DNA from: Pseudoalteromonas apostichopi | GTDB taxonomy: Bacteria > Pseudomonadota > Gammaproteobacteria > Enterobacterales > Alteromonadaceae | Reading direction: 5' to 3' | NCBI RefSeq assembly: GCF_030297135.1 | Contig: NZ_AP028065.1 | Coordinates: forward strand, 1,984,001 to 2,048,000 | Length of the DNA stretch: 64,000 nt | Shown: positions 1 through 8,668 of the stretch, one piece after another | How the letters are laid out: each line of letters begins with the position of its first letter | Numbering within the stretch: position 1 is the first letter of the stretch | Program-made: the position numbers and the translations under genes | The notes under the pieces: model-generated | The model's database searches: none | What the model was told of the DNA's origin: nothing | What the model saw: the letters and a program-made list of their open reading frames with translations, nothing else

Positions 1-55
1 TAAATGTTAGAAACTGTAGTATTTCCTACAATTTCTATACGCTTTCTTACCCAAA

Positions 56-67
56 ATGAGTACTCAT
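56..67. promoter_or_regulatory. 12-bp perfect palindrome upstream of the Bor-like gene pair
   Basis: ATGAGTACTCAT reads identically on both strands and lies about 46 bases before the likely start of the first lipoprotein gene. A weak -10-like TTATAC follows at 72-77. It could be an operator, but no partner regulator is visible and a 12-bp palindrome can occur by chance. Confidence 0.25.
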
Positions 68-113
68 GTTCTTATACTTACTTAGCTTAACAACTAAGAC
101 AAAGGAACTACTC

Positions 114-428
114 ATGAAACAAATGGCCTGTATGCTGCTCGCCTTATCGGTGACAGCTTGTTCATCAGTCACCATAGTGCCAGAAAAAATAACCAATAAA
201 TTAGCCACTAAAGCTGATTACCAAGATAGCCGCCCATTCTTTCTGTGGGGGCTTGTTGGTGAAGAGCGCGTTGATGTAAAGGCTATTTGCCAAGATAAAA
301 AAGTTGCCCAAATGCAATCACAACAAACATTCGCTGATGGCGCATTAGGACTAGTTACACTCGGAATTTATGCTCCTCACACAGTAAAAGTATGGTGTGA
401 GCAACAAGCACAGGAGCAACAACTATGA
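114..428 (+). CDS. Bor/Iss-family lipoprotein
   Basis: This is a small outer-membrane-type lipoprotein of 104 residues. A signal peptide ends in a lipobox VTAC with the lipidated Cys at residue 16. The second half carries the Bor family pattern: a FFLWGLVGEE stretch, a VDVKAIC segment, then QQTFADG followed by LGIYAPHTVKVWC. Lambda Bor and plasmid Iss, the named family members, are surface lipoproteins linked to serum resistance; the role in a marine bacterium is unknown. I chose the ATG at 114 because AAAGGA lies just upstream; an in-frame start at 66 would add 16 residues before the signal peptide. It overlaps the next gene by 4 bases (ATGA), so the two are probably translationally coupled. 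Confidence 0.75.
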   Translation: MKQMACMLLALSVTACSSVTIVPEKITNKLATKADYQDSRPFFLWGLVGEERVDVKAICQDKKVAQMQSQQTFADGALGLVTLGIYAPHTVKVWCEQQAQEQQL

Positions 429-748
429 AAAGCTTACTAATAACAGCGGTGTTAGTTGCAACCTTAAGTGGTTGCACAAATATCTACTTCGATAATGGCA
501 GTGCAGCGCAAGGCAATAAAGCGCCTGCAACAGAGCAGTGGCATCATAACTTTGCCGCGGCGCTTTACGAAGGTTCAAAGCCTGTCGACTTATCTGAACA
601 ATGTCCTGACTCTGAGTGGCAAACCGTTCACACTTATAAGTCGTTCACCAATGGTCTTGCTGAAATTGCAGTAAACCAAGTTGGGCCTATTTGGTACCCG
701 AAAACAGTTGAAATAAGCTGTGCTCAAGTACCTTATAAGCCAGACTAG
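425..748 (+). CDS. second Bor-like lipoprotein, paired with the upstream gene
   Basis: The protein has 107 residues with a lipoprotein signal ending LSGC (Cys17). It shows a diverged Bor-like layout: WHHNFAAALYEG, a PVDLSEQCP segment, then SFTNGLAEIAVNQVGPIWYPKTVEISC. Two Cys outside the lipobox are placed as in the upstream protein, suggesting a conserved disulfide. The start overlaps the previous stop by 4 bases. The pair looks like an old tandem duplication. Its stop abuts the stop of the convergent ABC permease gene with no gap and no hairpin between them. Confidence 0.6.
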   Translation: MKSLLITAVLVATLSGCTNIYFDNGSAAQGNKAPATEQWHHNFAAALYEGSKPVDLSEQCPDSEWQTVHTYKSFTNGLAEIAVNQVGPIWYPKTVEISCAQVPYKPD

Positions 749-1987
749 TTATTCATAACGCAGTGCATCAATTGGGTTTAAGCGTGCCGCTTTAATAGCG
801 GGCGCTAAGCCAAACACAATACCAATCAATGACGTAAAGCCAAATGACAGCATAATCGCCCAACCCGGTATGTATGCATCTGGCATGCTCGGCACTGATA
901 ACGAAATCAGTGCCGCGGCACCATACCCTATCGCTAAACCAATTAAGCCACCAAAAAGTGATAGCACCACCGCTTCAACTAAAAATTGCAGCATAATAAA
1001 GCCAGGTGTTGCCCCTAATGCTTTTAAAGTGCCGATCACACGAGTGCGTTCTGTTACCGAAACCAGCATGATATTCATCACACCGATACCCCCAACCACC
1101 AGACTGATACCGACTATCCCCGCGGTAATTGCGGTTGCACTTCCGGTAAATTTATCGATATTAGCACGGGCTTTTTCGGCGGTTTCAAACTCAAAGTCGT
1201 CATCTTCGCCGTCTTTTAGTTTATGTAATTGACGCAAGATGCGGCGAATTTTACCCAGTACTTGCGTTTCGTTAGCATCGTCTTTTAAACGAAACATCAT
1301 TTGCACATTAGTATCAACACTGCCGCCTTCTAGCGCACTCATGGTACTTATTGGAATATTAATGTAATCGTCTTGGTCAAAACCTAATAAGCTACCTTGT
1401 TTTTCAGCAACACCAATAATGCGAAACCACTCACCACCGAGTTTGATATATTCACCTACAGGGTTTTCAGGCAAGTTGAGCTTTTCGATAATTGAAGGGC
1501 CGATAAACGCCACTCGACGGCGTTTTTCATCATCTTCTGCGCGAATAAATCGGCCGAGTTCTGGGTAGGTGCGGTAAGCTTTTTGGTAGTCTTGCTCGGT
1601 ACCCATCACGCGTGAAGCATGACTTTTATTGCCGTACTCTGCTGCACCAGAAAAGCGCCAAGTAAACATCAGCGCAGTAAAGGTTTCGGCTTCTTTAACG
1701 CGTGCTTTTAGGGTTAAAAAGTCGCTGTAGGTTAGCTTTGCTTGTTGGCCTACCATTTCTTTTTCTACGCTAGTGTAAGGTTTTATATTGGTCACATCAG
1801 GAGACATATCAGCCAGCTGATCATTAATTTGCTTGGTAAATCCTTGCATTACTGCCACTACGGTCACAACCGCTGCAACACCAATGATAATACCTAAGCA
1901 GGTAAGGGCACTACGCATCGCGTTTGCTTTAATTGCCATGAGTGCGGCTTTAGTGCCTTCCATAACAGCGATAGCAGATTTAAACAT
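749..1987 (-). CDS. MacB-type ABC transporter permease (FtsX domain)
   Basis: The 412-residue permease has one N-terminal membrane segment (about residues 22-44), a large periplasmic MacB-PCD domain and three C-terminal segments. The FtsX-type end contains GGIGVMNIMLVSVTERT and finishes LNPIDALRYE, typical of MacB-like mechanotransmission permeases. These work with an ATPase and a periplasmic adaptor to move substrates out of the periplasm or through TolC. I placed the start at 1987, where AAGGAG sits upstream; a longer in-frame start at 2038 lies well inside the ATPase gene. It overlaps the ATPase gene by 8 bases. In E. coli MacB the ATPase and permease are fused; here they are separate. Substrate unknown. 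Confidence 0.88.
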   Translation of the reverse strand: MFKSAIAVMEGTKAALMAIKANAMRSALTCLGIIIGVAAVVTVVAVMQGFTKQINDQLADMSPDVTNIKPYTSVEKEMVGQQAKLTYSDFLTLKARVKEAETFTALMFTWRFSGAAEYGNKSHASRVMGTEQDYQKAYRTYPELGRFIRAEDDEKRRRVAFIGPSIIEKLNLPENPVGEYIKLGGEWFRIIGVAEKQGSLLGFDQDDYINIPISTMSALEGGSVDTNVQMMFRLKDDANETQVLGKIRRILRQLHKLKDGEDDDFEFETAEKARANIDKFTGSATAITAGIVGISLVVGGIGVMNIMLVSVTERTRVIGTLKALGATPGFIMLQFLVEAVVLSLFGGLIGLAIGYGAAALISLSVPSMPDAYIPGWAIMLSFGFTSLIGIVFGLAPAIKAARLNPIDALRYE

Positions 1988-2687
1988 GTTGCCTTGCTCC
2001 TTCGCCTTTACGGGTATCACTGACAACCTTGCCATCAACTAAACGAATAACACGCTGGCAGTGATCAGCAATATCTTGTTCGTGAGTAACCAAAATAATG
2101 GTGTGCCCTTCGTTATGAAGCTCATCAAACAGTGCCATGATCTCAGTGGTGGTTTTACTATCTAAGTTACCTGTAGGCTCATCACCAAGTAAAATATGTG
2201 GTTTAGTAACAAGTGCACGAGCAATCGCGACACGTTGACGTTGCCCACCAGAAAGCTGGCTCGAAAGGTGATTTACCTTATCGCCAAGACCAACCCGCTG
2301 TAATGATTCGAGCGCTTGCTGCTTTCGCTCTTTGGCAGAGATAAATCGATACACAAGTGGCTGCATAACATTTTCAAGAGCTGATGCTCGCGGTAACAAA
2401 TTGAAACTTTGAAAAATAAAGCCAACACTTTCATTACGCTGATGAGCAAGCTCAGTTTCGGTCATTCGCTTTACCAGCTTATCTTTTAAATAGTAGTCAC
2501 CACTTGTAGGGGTATCTAAACAGCCAAGCAAGTTCATCAGGGTTGATTTACCTGAACCCGAAGGGCCAATAATGGCAACATACTCATTTTGAGCAATTTC
2601 AATATTGATATCATCAAGGGCTTTGAAAACTTGTTCGCCCATTTTATATTGCTTATTGATATTACTAAGTTTTATCACCGCCGACAT
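1980..2687 (-). CDS. MacB/LolD-type ABC transporter ATPase
   Basis: The protein has 235 residues with the full ABC ATPase motif set: Walker A GPSGSGKST near residue 41, a Q-loop in FIFQSFNLLPR, signature LSGGQRQR, Walker B HILLGDEPTGNLDS and a switch His in ILVTHEQ. The GEPTGNLDS-like ending of Walker B and the short length fit the MacB/LolD/FtsE branch. It powers the FtsX-type permease encoded just downstream. The start codon shares bases with the stop of the adaptor gene, so all three genes form one tight operon. Confidence 0.92.
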   Translation of the reverse strand: MSAVIKLSNINKQYKMGEQVFKALDDINIEIAQNEYVAIIGPSGSGKSTLMNLLGCLDTPTSGDYYLKDKLVKRMTETELAHQRNESVGFIFQSFNLLPRASALENVMQPLVYRFISAKERKQQALESLQRVGLGDKVNHLSSQLSGGQRQRVAIARALVTKPHILLGDEPTGNLDSKTTTEIMALFDELHNEGHTIILVTHEQDIADHCQRVIRLVDGKVVSDTRKGEGARQHV

Positions 2688-3853
2688 TAGCTAGCACCTT
2701 TTTCAGGGCTGTTTTTAACGGCTACCGTATCACCCTCTTTTAGTGAGCTGAGAGGTCTAGCTGGGCCGATAACAATACGATCTCCCTTTGCAACACCGCT
2801 GGTTAGTGCTTGTTCGATATCTGAAGAAATGCCTACCGTTACAGTTGTTTTAGTTACTGTATTATCTGCGTTAAGCTTCCAAACAAAGTAGCTATCATCC
2901 TCTTTTTGAATTGCTTCAATGGGGAGTTTTAAGCCATTTTCGGCAATACTTGTCGCAATTTCAGCACGGCAACTCATACCGGCATATAGTTGGCGGTCAG
3001 TGGCATCAAGTAGTACTTTGACTTTAAATGATAACCCTTGTGAACCGGCTTGGTTTTTTGCTGAAGTACCAATGTTTATTACTTTGCCAGTAAAAGGTTG
3101 GTTTGGGTAAGCGGCGGCATATATATCTGCATGTTGGTCTAGTTTTATACCAGCAATATCGGTTTCGTCCACGCGAAGTTCGGCTAAAATAGCGCTTGGA
3201 TCTGCTACTAGCATCAGATCTGAGCCAATAATGTTGGTTGTTCCGGCAATTACGGTTTCACCTTCTTTAATATTTACCGATGCAAGTAGCCCACTCATTG
3301 GTGCGCGAAATACACTTTTATTTAAACGGTCTTCAGCAATGAGTAATGACGCTTGGGCTTGGTTGTAAGCTTCACGTTTTGCTTCAATATCTATTTTCGC
3401 TAAATCGCGGGCATTTTGTAGGTTTTCATACACTTCTTGGCCAGCGAGGCCAACTTCATAAAGCTCTTTTTGGCGGCTTAGCTGGCGTTCGATATTTTTC
3501 AGTCGGGTTTCGCTGTGCTTAATATCAATTTCAGTAGCGCGAAGCACGGCTTTGTTGCGTGCAACTTCAGATTCAAACGCTGTAGTATCTAGACGCATAA
3601 GAATATCGCCCTCAGTGACACTTTCTCCTTCTTCGACAAACACTTTCGCTACGCGGCCAGTCACTTCAGAGCGCAGCTGCACTTGGGTGTTAAAGACTAG
3701 GTTGCCAGAGGCTAAAATTGAATCGGCAATATTGCCTTGTGCAACTTCTGCAATATGCATTTCTGGTGCATCTTTATTGCCTGTGACTTGCTTTGATACT
3801 AGTAATGCGACAAATGCTGTAACAGCGAGGCCAATAATAATGGCTTTTTTCAT
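2687..3853 (-). CDS. MacA/HlyD-type periplasmic adaptor (membrane fusion protein)
   Basis: The protein has 388 residues. An N-terminal membrane anchor or uncleaved signal (residues 3-20) precedes a lipoyl half-motif (VTGRVAKVFVEEGESVTEGD), a coiled-coil hairpin (about 95-170), the second lipoyl half (FRAPMSGLLASVNIKEGETV) and beta-barrel domains. This is the RND/MacA periplasmic adaptor design, linking an inner-membrane transporter to an outer-membrane TolC-like channel, which is not encoded here. It is first of the three transporter genes and begins with a good AAGGAA-type site. Confidence 0.9.
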   Translation of the reverse strand: MKKAIIIGLAVTAFVALLVSKQVTGNKDAPEMHIAEVAQGNIADSILASGNLVFNTQVQLRSEVTGRVAKVFVEEGESVTEGDILMRLDTTAFESEVARNKAVLRATEIDIKHSETRLKNIERQLSRQKELYEVGLAGQEVYENLQNARDLAKIDIEAKREAYNQAQASLLIAEDRLNKSVFRAPMSGLLASVNIKEGETVIAGTTNIIGSDLMLVADPSAILAELRVDETDIAGIKLDQHADIYAAAYPNQPFTGKVINIGTSAKNQAGSQGLSFKVKVLLDATDRQLYAGMSCRAEIATSIAENGLKLPIEAIQKEDDSYFVWKLNADNTVTKTTVTVGISSDIEQALTSGVAKGDRIVIGPARPLSSLKEGDTVAVKNSPEKGAS

Positions 3854-3873
3854 GTTACTTCCTTGGTAGTTAA

Positions 3874-3892
3874 GAGCGGCATATCGCCGCTC
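3874..3892 (-). other. GC-rich hairpin between the Yip1 gene and the adaptor gene
   Basis: GAGCGGC and GCCGCTC form a 7-bp stem with a 5-base loop in the 48-bp gap. No T-run follows on the minus strand, so it is more likely an mRNA-stabilising or attenuating hairpin than a full terminator. Confidence 0.4.
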
Positions 3893-3901
3893 AAAGCAGA
3901 A

Positions 3902-4612
3902 TTAAACGAGAGCGATTACAGTCCAAATACCGTAAATAACAATACTTGGTAGAGCTGCAAACAGTAGCGCTTTATTGAAAGTGAAATTAGTCCAGCACTT
4001 CAAACCGATAGCTGCGATGAAAATGCTCCAAATAGAAAAGATATTTAGGCTCTCCAATAAGGTGTAGAATGGATGGCCAATTTCTAAACCAATTAAAAGT
4101 TGGTTAATCGAAGGGTAGTTCATTAGCGTTTGTGAAATTTGGTTAGTGCTTGCTGTAAGCACTAAGATTAAAAAGCCTAAGTAATAAATAACCAAAGGCA
4201 TCATGGCCCACATGCCAAAGCCATACCACGCACCATAGCCATAGTTAGCTTCTGGATCTTGTTTCGATACAAATAGGTAGTAACCTGCCATTAGAGCATT
4301 AATAACAGCTAAACCAATAATGCCACCAAACATAGCAAACCAAACTTGCATATCTATGGTTTGCTCCATGCTTTGGCGAATCATTTTTTGCTCAGCAATA
4401 GTGGCATCAACACTGGCGGCTGCCACTTGTTGATCGATTAAAAATTGCGGGTCAGCTTTATTATAAAAAGCAAACATGCTGGCGGCGAGAATGCCGGCAA
4501 GTAAAATAAAGGCAACAAAAGACCAACCTTTTGCTTCTTTTAAACCATTAAAGGCTTTACTCGGGCTGATAAAAATATCAACCAATGCGGTCATTACATT
4601 TGATGATTTCAT
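3902..4612 (-). CDS. Yip1-family membrane protein
   Basis: The 236-residue integral membrane protein has about five hydrophobic segments and starts with a soluble stretch containing DIFISPSKAFNGLKE, typical of bacterial Yip1-domain proteins. Molecular function is unknown for most bacterial members. It lies 48 bases upstream of the MacA-like gene on the same strand and may be co-transcribed with the ABC system, separated only by a hairpin. AAGGAATAAAAA precedes the ATG. Confidence 0.75.
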   Translation of the reverse strand: MKSSNVMTALVDIFISPSKAFNGLKEAKGWSFVAFILLAGILAASMFAFYNKADPQFLIDQQVAAASVDATIAEQKMIRQSMEQTIDMQVWFAMFGGIIGLAVINALMAGYYLFVSKQDPEANYGYGAWYGFGMWAMMPLVIYYLGFLILVLTASTNQISQTLMNYPSINQLLIGLEIGHPFYTLLESLNIFSIWSIFIAAIGLKCWTNFTFNKALLFAALPSIVIYGIWTVIALV

Positions 4613-4779
4613 TTTTTATTCCTTGTTTTATAACATTTGTTTTTAGGTACTAAAATATCCTGTTTAGTAACAAATTAGCAATTTGTTTTGTAACTGTATG
4701 TTAACAGCTGTGATTAGTAAATCTGTGATATGGTTAAAGGATTAATTTGAATCGAACTTATTAGGAAAAGTAGGTCGTT

Positions 4780-5676
4780 ATGGTGAATAGCAATGGTCGT
4801 TGTATTGATGAGTTGGTATTAGGGTTCTGGCGCTTGTTAGATTGGCAGGTAACGCCCCAGCAATGCTTAAGTTTTTTAGAAAATGCAATCGATATGGGAG
4901 TTTCACATACCGATCATGCTGACATCTACGGTGAATACGGTTGTGAAGCTGAATTTGGTAAAGCACTTAAACTAAAACCAAGTATTCGTGATGAAATCAA
5001 AATAATTACTAAATGTGGTATCAAGCCTGCGTTTGCAAGCCTAGGATTACAAGGCAAAGCAAACCACTATGATTCAAGTGCCGCGCATATTATTGCCTCA
5101 GCACAGCAGTCACTAAAAAACTTCAACACTGATCGTTTAGATGTATTACTTATTCATCGCCCTGATTACTTGATGAATGCCGATGAAATGGCAGAAGCAT
5201 TTAATACGCTCAAAGCGAATGGTGATGTTATTGATTTTGGTGTATCTAACTTTACGCCATCGCAACTGAGCTTGTTACAGTCGCGTTTAGACTTTGAACT
5301 AGTGACCAATCAAATCGAGTTTTCACCCTACGAAATGAAAGCCCTTGATGATGGTAGCTTAGATCAATGCCAGTTGCTTGATATTAAACCTATGCTTTGG
5401 TCACCATTGGCAGGGGGGCGTTTATTCTCAAGCGATGATGAAAAAGCAGTGCGTTTACGTGCCGTGTTAGAGCAGGTTGGTGCTGAAATTGGCGCCACAG
5501 CAATTGATCAAGTTGTTTATGCTTGGTTGTTAATGCACCCGAGTGCACCGTCTGTGGTACTTGGTACGGGTAACATTGAACGTGTTAAATCAGCGGTTGA
5601 AGCTAAGCAGCTCTCTATGAGCCGTGAACAATGGTATCGCATTTGGCAAGGCTCAACTGGTCATAGTGTGCCTTAA
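4780..5676 (+). CDS. aldo/keto reductase, YdhF-like
   Basis: This is a 298-residue NAD(P)H-dependent oxidoreductase with the TIM-barrel aldo/keto reductase pattern. It opens with ELVLGFWRLLDW, has the active-site Asp/Tyr region DHADIYGEYG, the Lys in ITKCGI and the His in LLIHRPDY, and ends with a cofactor-binding stretch LGTGNIERVKSA. The layout matches E. coli YdhF. The substrate is unknown. The gene is divergent from the Yip1 gene and convergent with the porin gene. Confidence 0.88.
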   Translation: MVNSNGRCIDELVLGFWRLLDWQVTPQQCLSFLENAIDMGVSHTDHADIYGEYGCEAEFGKALKLKPSIRDEIKIITKCGIKPAFASLGLQGKANHYDSSAAHIIASAQQSLKNFNTDRLDVLLIHRPDYLMNADEMAEAFNTLKANGDVIDFGVSNFTPSQLSLLQSRLDFELVTNQIEFSPYEMKALDDGSLDQCQLLDIKPMLWSPLAGGRLFSSDDEKAVRLRAVLEQVGAEIGATAIDQVVYAWLLMHPSAPSVVLGTGNIERVKSAVEAKQLSMSREQWYRIWQGSTGHSVP

Positions 5677-5695
5677 CGAATAGCCCTAAACGAGA

Positions 5696-5715
5696 AAAGG
5701 GCCTTACGGCCCTTC
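5696..5715 (-). terminator. rho-independent terminator between convergent genes
   Basis: AAGGGCC and GGCCCTT form a 7-bp stem with a 4-base loop. The minus-strand reading is followed by a T-rich stretch, so it mainly serves the porin gene, though the stem could also act on the reductase transcript. Confidence 0.7.
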
Positions 5716-5739
5716 GTGTTGCAGCAAGTAACACATTCT

Positions 5740-6417
5740 TTATAAAGTGAAGTCAACCGCGTAAGCGACGTACACTTTTACATCTGAACCATCGATGTCA
5801 TTGTCTGAAAGACCGAAAGTAAAGCCGTCTTTCGACACTGAAACGCCGTAGTCGATGATGTCATCATCACCAATGAAATCCCCTGAGTAATGACCTAAAT
5901 GAAGGGCCATTTCTGCACCGGTACTGCCAACTGGGAAGCTGTAGTCAGCATTTAAATAAAGTGAATCACCAAAGTCTGTACCGTCACCGCTAGCTGCTGA
6001 TGTTGCTAGTACTGCTGCACCAAAGGTGAAGCTACCCATGCTAATGCTACCGTAGATTTCTGAGAAATCTGCATCTGTGTAAGATGCTGCATCTGGGTAT
6101 GCATAATAAATGTAGCCAACATCGTAGCTAAAGGTTTCATTGATTTCACCGCCAAAACCAGCATAAAGGTCTAGCTCGTACGTCATGTCGTCAGCCCAGC
6201 TAGCATTCGATACCCAAGTACCCGCATAAAAGCCAGATTCACTTGCGTAGTCGATACCACCTTGGATTGCAGCATCACCGCCAGTTTGCTCTTGACCACG
6301 CCATAAGTAATTTGACGTTGCCGCAGCGTTTGCTGTGACTTCTGCATAACTATATGTCGAGCTCAAAGTTAATAGCGCAAGAGCGCTTGCTGCGACCGTT
6401 TTTTTTAGTTTTAGCAT
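5740..6417 (-). CDS. TorF-family putative porin (Gcw_chp)
   Basis: The 225-residue outer-membrane protein has a cleavable signal peptide (about residues 1-25, ending SYA). The mature start contains SNYLWRGQEQTGGDAAIQGG, the hallmark of the TIGR02001/Gcw_chp family, now named TorF-family porins. Alternating hydrophobic and glycine-rich beta strands follow, ending VKVYVAYAVDFTL, a C-terminal Phe-type strand typical of outer-membrane barrels. The solute is unknown. It is a single-gene unit with its own 3' hairpin. Confidence 0.85.
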   Translation of the reverse strand: MLKLKKTVAASALALLTLSSTYSYAEVTANAAATSNYLWRGQEQTGGDAAIQGGIDYASESGFYAGTWVSNASWADDMTYELDLYAGFGGEINETFSYDVGYIYYAYPDAASYTDADFSEIYGSISMGSFTFGAAVLATSAASGDGTDFGDSLYLNADYSFPVGSTGAEMALHLGHYSGDFIGDDDIIDYGVSVSKDGFTFGLSDNDIDGSDVKVYVAYAVDFTL

Positions 6418-6644
6418 GTTTCTGTATCCTGTTGTTATGTTGATTTTGTCCCATTTCAGATTGCAGTCTGGTTATTATTCGAGGACATTTATTATGTGTT
6501 GTCTGGATACGATGTTGCACTGGTTGTGCCAAGTTCATTTTGAATGGGCTATTTTATGCTTAAATGCTTTAAAAACAGACTTCTAAGATGGCTTAATTGA
6601 AAAAATAGTGGATATTTGAATTGTTCATGCGCACTTGTGTGGTG

Positions 6645-6684
6645 CAAAAAATAACCCGGTTGCACAATTGCGAAGCACCCGGGT
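6645..6684 (-). terminator. terminator of the 388-residue protein gene
   Basis: AACCCGG and CCGGGTT pair, with an inner GTGC/GCAA region, and the minus-strand reading continues into ATTTTTTG. It lies 20 bases after the stop at 6705. Confidence 0.7.
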
Positions 6685-6704
6685 TTCTCTTATTTGAGAG
6701 TGAC

Positions 6705-7871
6705 TTAGCCGAAAATCGCTCGCATCAGACTAATAGTCTCTTCAACACTTCGGCCTTTTTCAACTTCACTGATGATTGAATCGCGCTTTGCTTTGATATG
6801 TTCAGGGATATCATCACTTGCTAATGCACGGTCTACCAGTATCTCAGCTGATTCTTTGCCACGGCGTACGGTCTTTTTACCTGCTGAGCTCGTGGTACTC
6901 TTAGGTTTGTTTAACAACTTAATATAGTTTGAGTTATCGGCGGTACTTTTATCTGCATAATAAAAGAAGCTAGGTAATAGGGCTTTAATTTCAACTAAAG
7001 ATTGCTCAAGTTCATTTGCGGCGCTAGCCATTTTGAACCAAGGCATATTATGGATTGCTTCTACAATATCTTGCCAGTAGCGCTCAAAATCACGGTTATT
7101 TAATTTGGTAATACCTAGTGCCCCACAAAGGGCATCAAGTTTACTATTTACGATTGGTGTAAACACATCAGGTCGGCGCATCGCAAGTAAGCGAGTTGCA
7201 GGAGCAAGCGTTGGCTTTTCATCGCTACCATTAAATGCCATCAAGTATGCAACCATAAAGTGTTGATAATGCTCTTGGGTTATTTCGCCTTCAAGTGGAA
7301 TGTGCGCTAAGGCTTCATCGAATGCACCAGGCAAATCACTCAACATTTGGTGAAAGCCTTTTGCGTTCTTCGTAGAAGCAAACCATTCAACATCGAAGTT
7401 ATAGCTGCTTGGATCAAGCGACGCACTGTGTTTACCTGAAAACGCTAAACGGTCTTCAGGGATCATCTCTTTTAATGATTGTGATTTAATCGCTGCAATG
7501 TAATTAGCTAAACGTAGTTGCTCATCAAGTGCCACAAGCTCTTTATGCTGTTCGATGAAGCCTGCGATAACTGGCCATGGTGCAACTCTTAAGGTTTTTA
7601 ATTGCAAAAAGCTGATGGCAGAAATTAATAAGTCATGAAGTTTCTTAAGTGTCGGTAATTGCTTATCTTCTAATAGATCGTAGTTAATGCGATCGCGGCT
7701 TGCACTTAATAGCTCATAGCACCAGCCTAAAAAGTCTTCAGGGTGGTTTTCTACTTTAACTGCCATTAGGTTTAAGCTGATATCAGAGGCCTGCTTGAGG
7801 ATGTTTTGATAAATTTGACTTTCTTGCTCGCCAAGCGCCATTTTTGACGGTGAAATAAGCAGTTTCTTCAT
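6705..7871 (-). CDS. conserved hypothetical protein, 388 residues
   Basis: I do not recognise this protein. It is soluble and mostly helical, with no signal peptide or membrane segment. A central stretch, ATRLLAMRRPDVFTPIVNSK, followed by LDALCGALGI, resembles a short motif of McrB-like N-terminal and restriction-associated modules, where a nucleic-acid-linked protein reads rPDxFxPvnS; this is only a motif-level resemblance. A basic patch (SAGKKTVRRGKE) follows near residue 330. The start at 7871 has GGAG about 12 bases upstream; an in-frame start at 7955 would add 28 residues. It stands alone with its own terminator. Confidence 0.7.
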   Translation of the reverse strand: MKKLLISPSKMALGEQESQIYQNILKQASDISLNLMAVKVENHPEDFLGWCYELLSASRDRINYDLLEDKQLPTLKKLHDLLISAISFLQLKTLRVAPWPVIAGFIEQHKELVALDEQLRLANYIAAIKSQSLKEMIPEDRLAFSGKHSASLDPSSYNFDVEWFASTKNAKGFHQMLSDLPGAFDEALAHIPLEGEITQEHYQHFMVAYLMAFNGSDEKPTLAPATRLLAMRRPDVFTPIVNSKLDALCGALGITKLNNRDFERYWQDIVEAIHNMPWFKMASAANELEQSLVEIKALLPSFFYYADKSTADNSNYIKLLNKPKSTTSSAGKKTVRRGKESAEILVDRALASDDIPEHIKAKRDSIISEVEKGRSVEETISLMRAIFG

Positions 7872-8016
7872 GCTTAATCGATACTCCAGTTTTGACCAAA
7901 TTAGGTTGTTTGATTTTAGTACACAGGGTGCAAAAACAACAGGGTCGTGCATCATACCGAAGTAATGAAATGATGCAATCTTACTGATAGAGCAAGATTG
8001 CGATTGACTTGATTAA

Positions 8017-8217
8017 TTAATCATTATCATCAAGTGTAAATAATTGCTCAACGGTAAGTTCAAAGTGGGTTGCAATTTTTAACGCGATAATAACCGAAGG
8101 TATAAAGCGGCCTGTTTCAACTGTGCTAATGGTTTTACGTGATACTGCAATGGCATCAGCGAGTTCTTGCTGCGATAAACCCTTCTCTTTACGGAATTTA
8201 GCGATATTATTTTCCAC
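8017..8217 (-). CDS. small Xre-type HTH transcriptional regulator
   Basis: The 66-residue protein is almost wholly a helix-turn-helix domain: FRKEKGLSQQELADAIAVSRKTISTVETGR, then a third helix region and FELTVEQLF. Short regulators of this YozG-like type are often paired with a small membrane protein, as here. The start is GTG, 8 bases after the stop of the membrane gene, so it is probably translated by coupling. It likely binds the three repeats upstream of the operon and controls its own expression (inference). Confidence 0.85.
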   Translation of the reverse strand: MENNIAKFRKEKGLSQQELADAIAVSRKTISTVETGRFIPSVIIALKIATHFELTVEQLFTLDDND

Positions 8218-8225
8218 TATTATAC

Positions 8226-8645
8226 CTAGTCTCTACTCTGCCAAAGAATTGATACGCCGTATACTAAACACATTTGAGCGAGGTAAAATGTGGCCATCAT
8301 GCTATGAGATACATTTAAAGCAAGGTCATCAGACAATAAAAAAATAACCCCCATGCTAAAAAGTAATCCAAGAACCACATGTTTATAAGCGATGGTATCA
8401 ATTGTCTTTAAAAATTCATCGGTATACATAAGGCGATACCCAAGTTTCCATGTAAACCCACCTCTAATCACAAACATAAAAAATGAACCTAAAAAAGCGG
8501 CAGCGCCGATAAACAGTAAAGGTGCTGATGTTTGCTTAAGCATTGGGTAAACACTAATGATTAATAACGTAATTCCCATGAATATTGAAAACCATGCGTT
8601 ATGGCTCATAAACTTTTCTTCCGTTTGTATATCTTGCTTAGACAT
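8226..8645 (-). CDS. small membrane protein paired with the HTH regulator
   Basis: The 139-residue protein has four likely membrane segments (about residues 16-35, 42-60, 88-104 and 112-134) and a short soluble start. I cannot assign a named family with confidence. It is first in a two-gene unit with the HTH regulator; such pairs recur in bacteria, with the membrane protein thought to sense or inhibit. AAGGAAAAGATT precedes the ATG. Confidence 0.75.
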   Translation of the reverse strand: MSKQDIQTEEKFMSHNAWFSIFMGITLLIISVYPMLKQTSAPLLFIGAAAFLGSFFMFVIRGGFTWKLGYRLMYTDEFLKTIDTIAYKHVVLGLLFSMGVIFLLSDDLALNVSHSMMATFYLAQMCLVYGVSILWQSRD

Positions 8646-8668
8646 AATCTTTTCCTTTTTGATTTAAA

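Noticed and set aside
63..77. Shared TCATGTTCTTATAC string upstream of the Bor-like gene and near 8759
   Set aside because: Only about 14 bases match and the surroundings differ; probably chance.
870..1232. Long antisense frames opposite real genes (for example 870-1232, 3552-3869, 9476-9868, 15219-15482 and 48475-48870)
   Set aside because: They run opposite well-supported genes, and their composition looks like reversed codons of those genes.
7975..8001. 8-bp inverted repeat GCAATCTT/AAGATTGC after the HTH gene
   Set aside because: Could end the HTH operon transcript, but no T-run follows; too weak to call a terminator.
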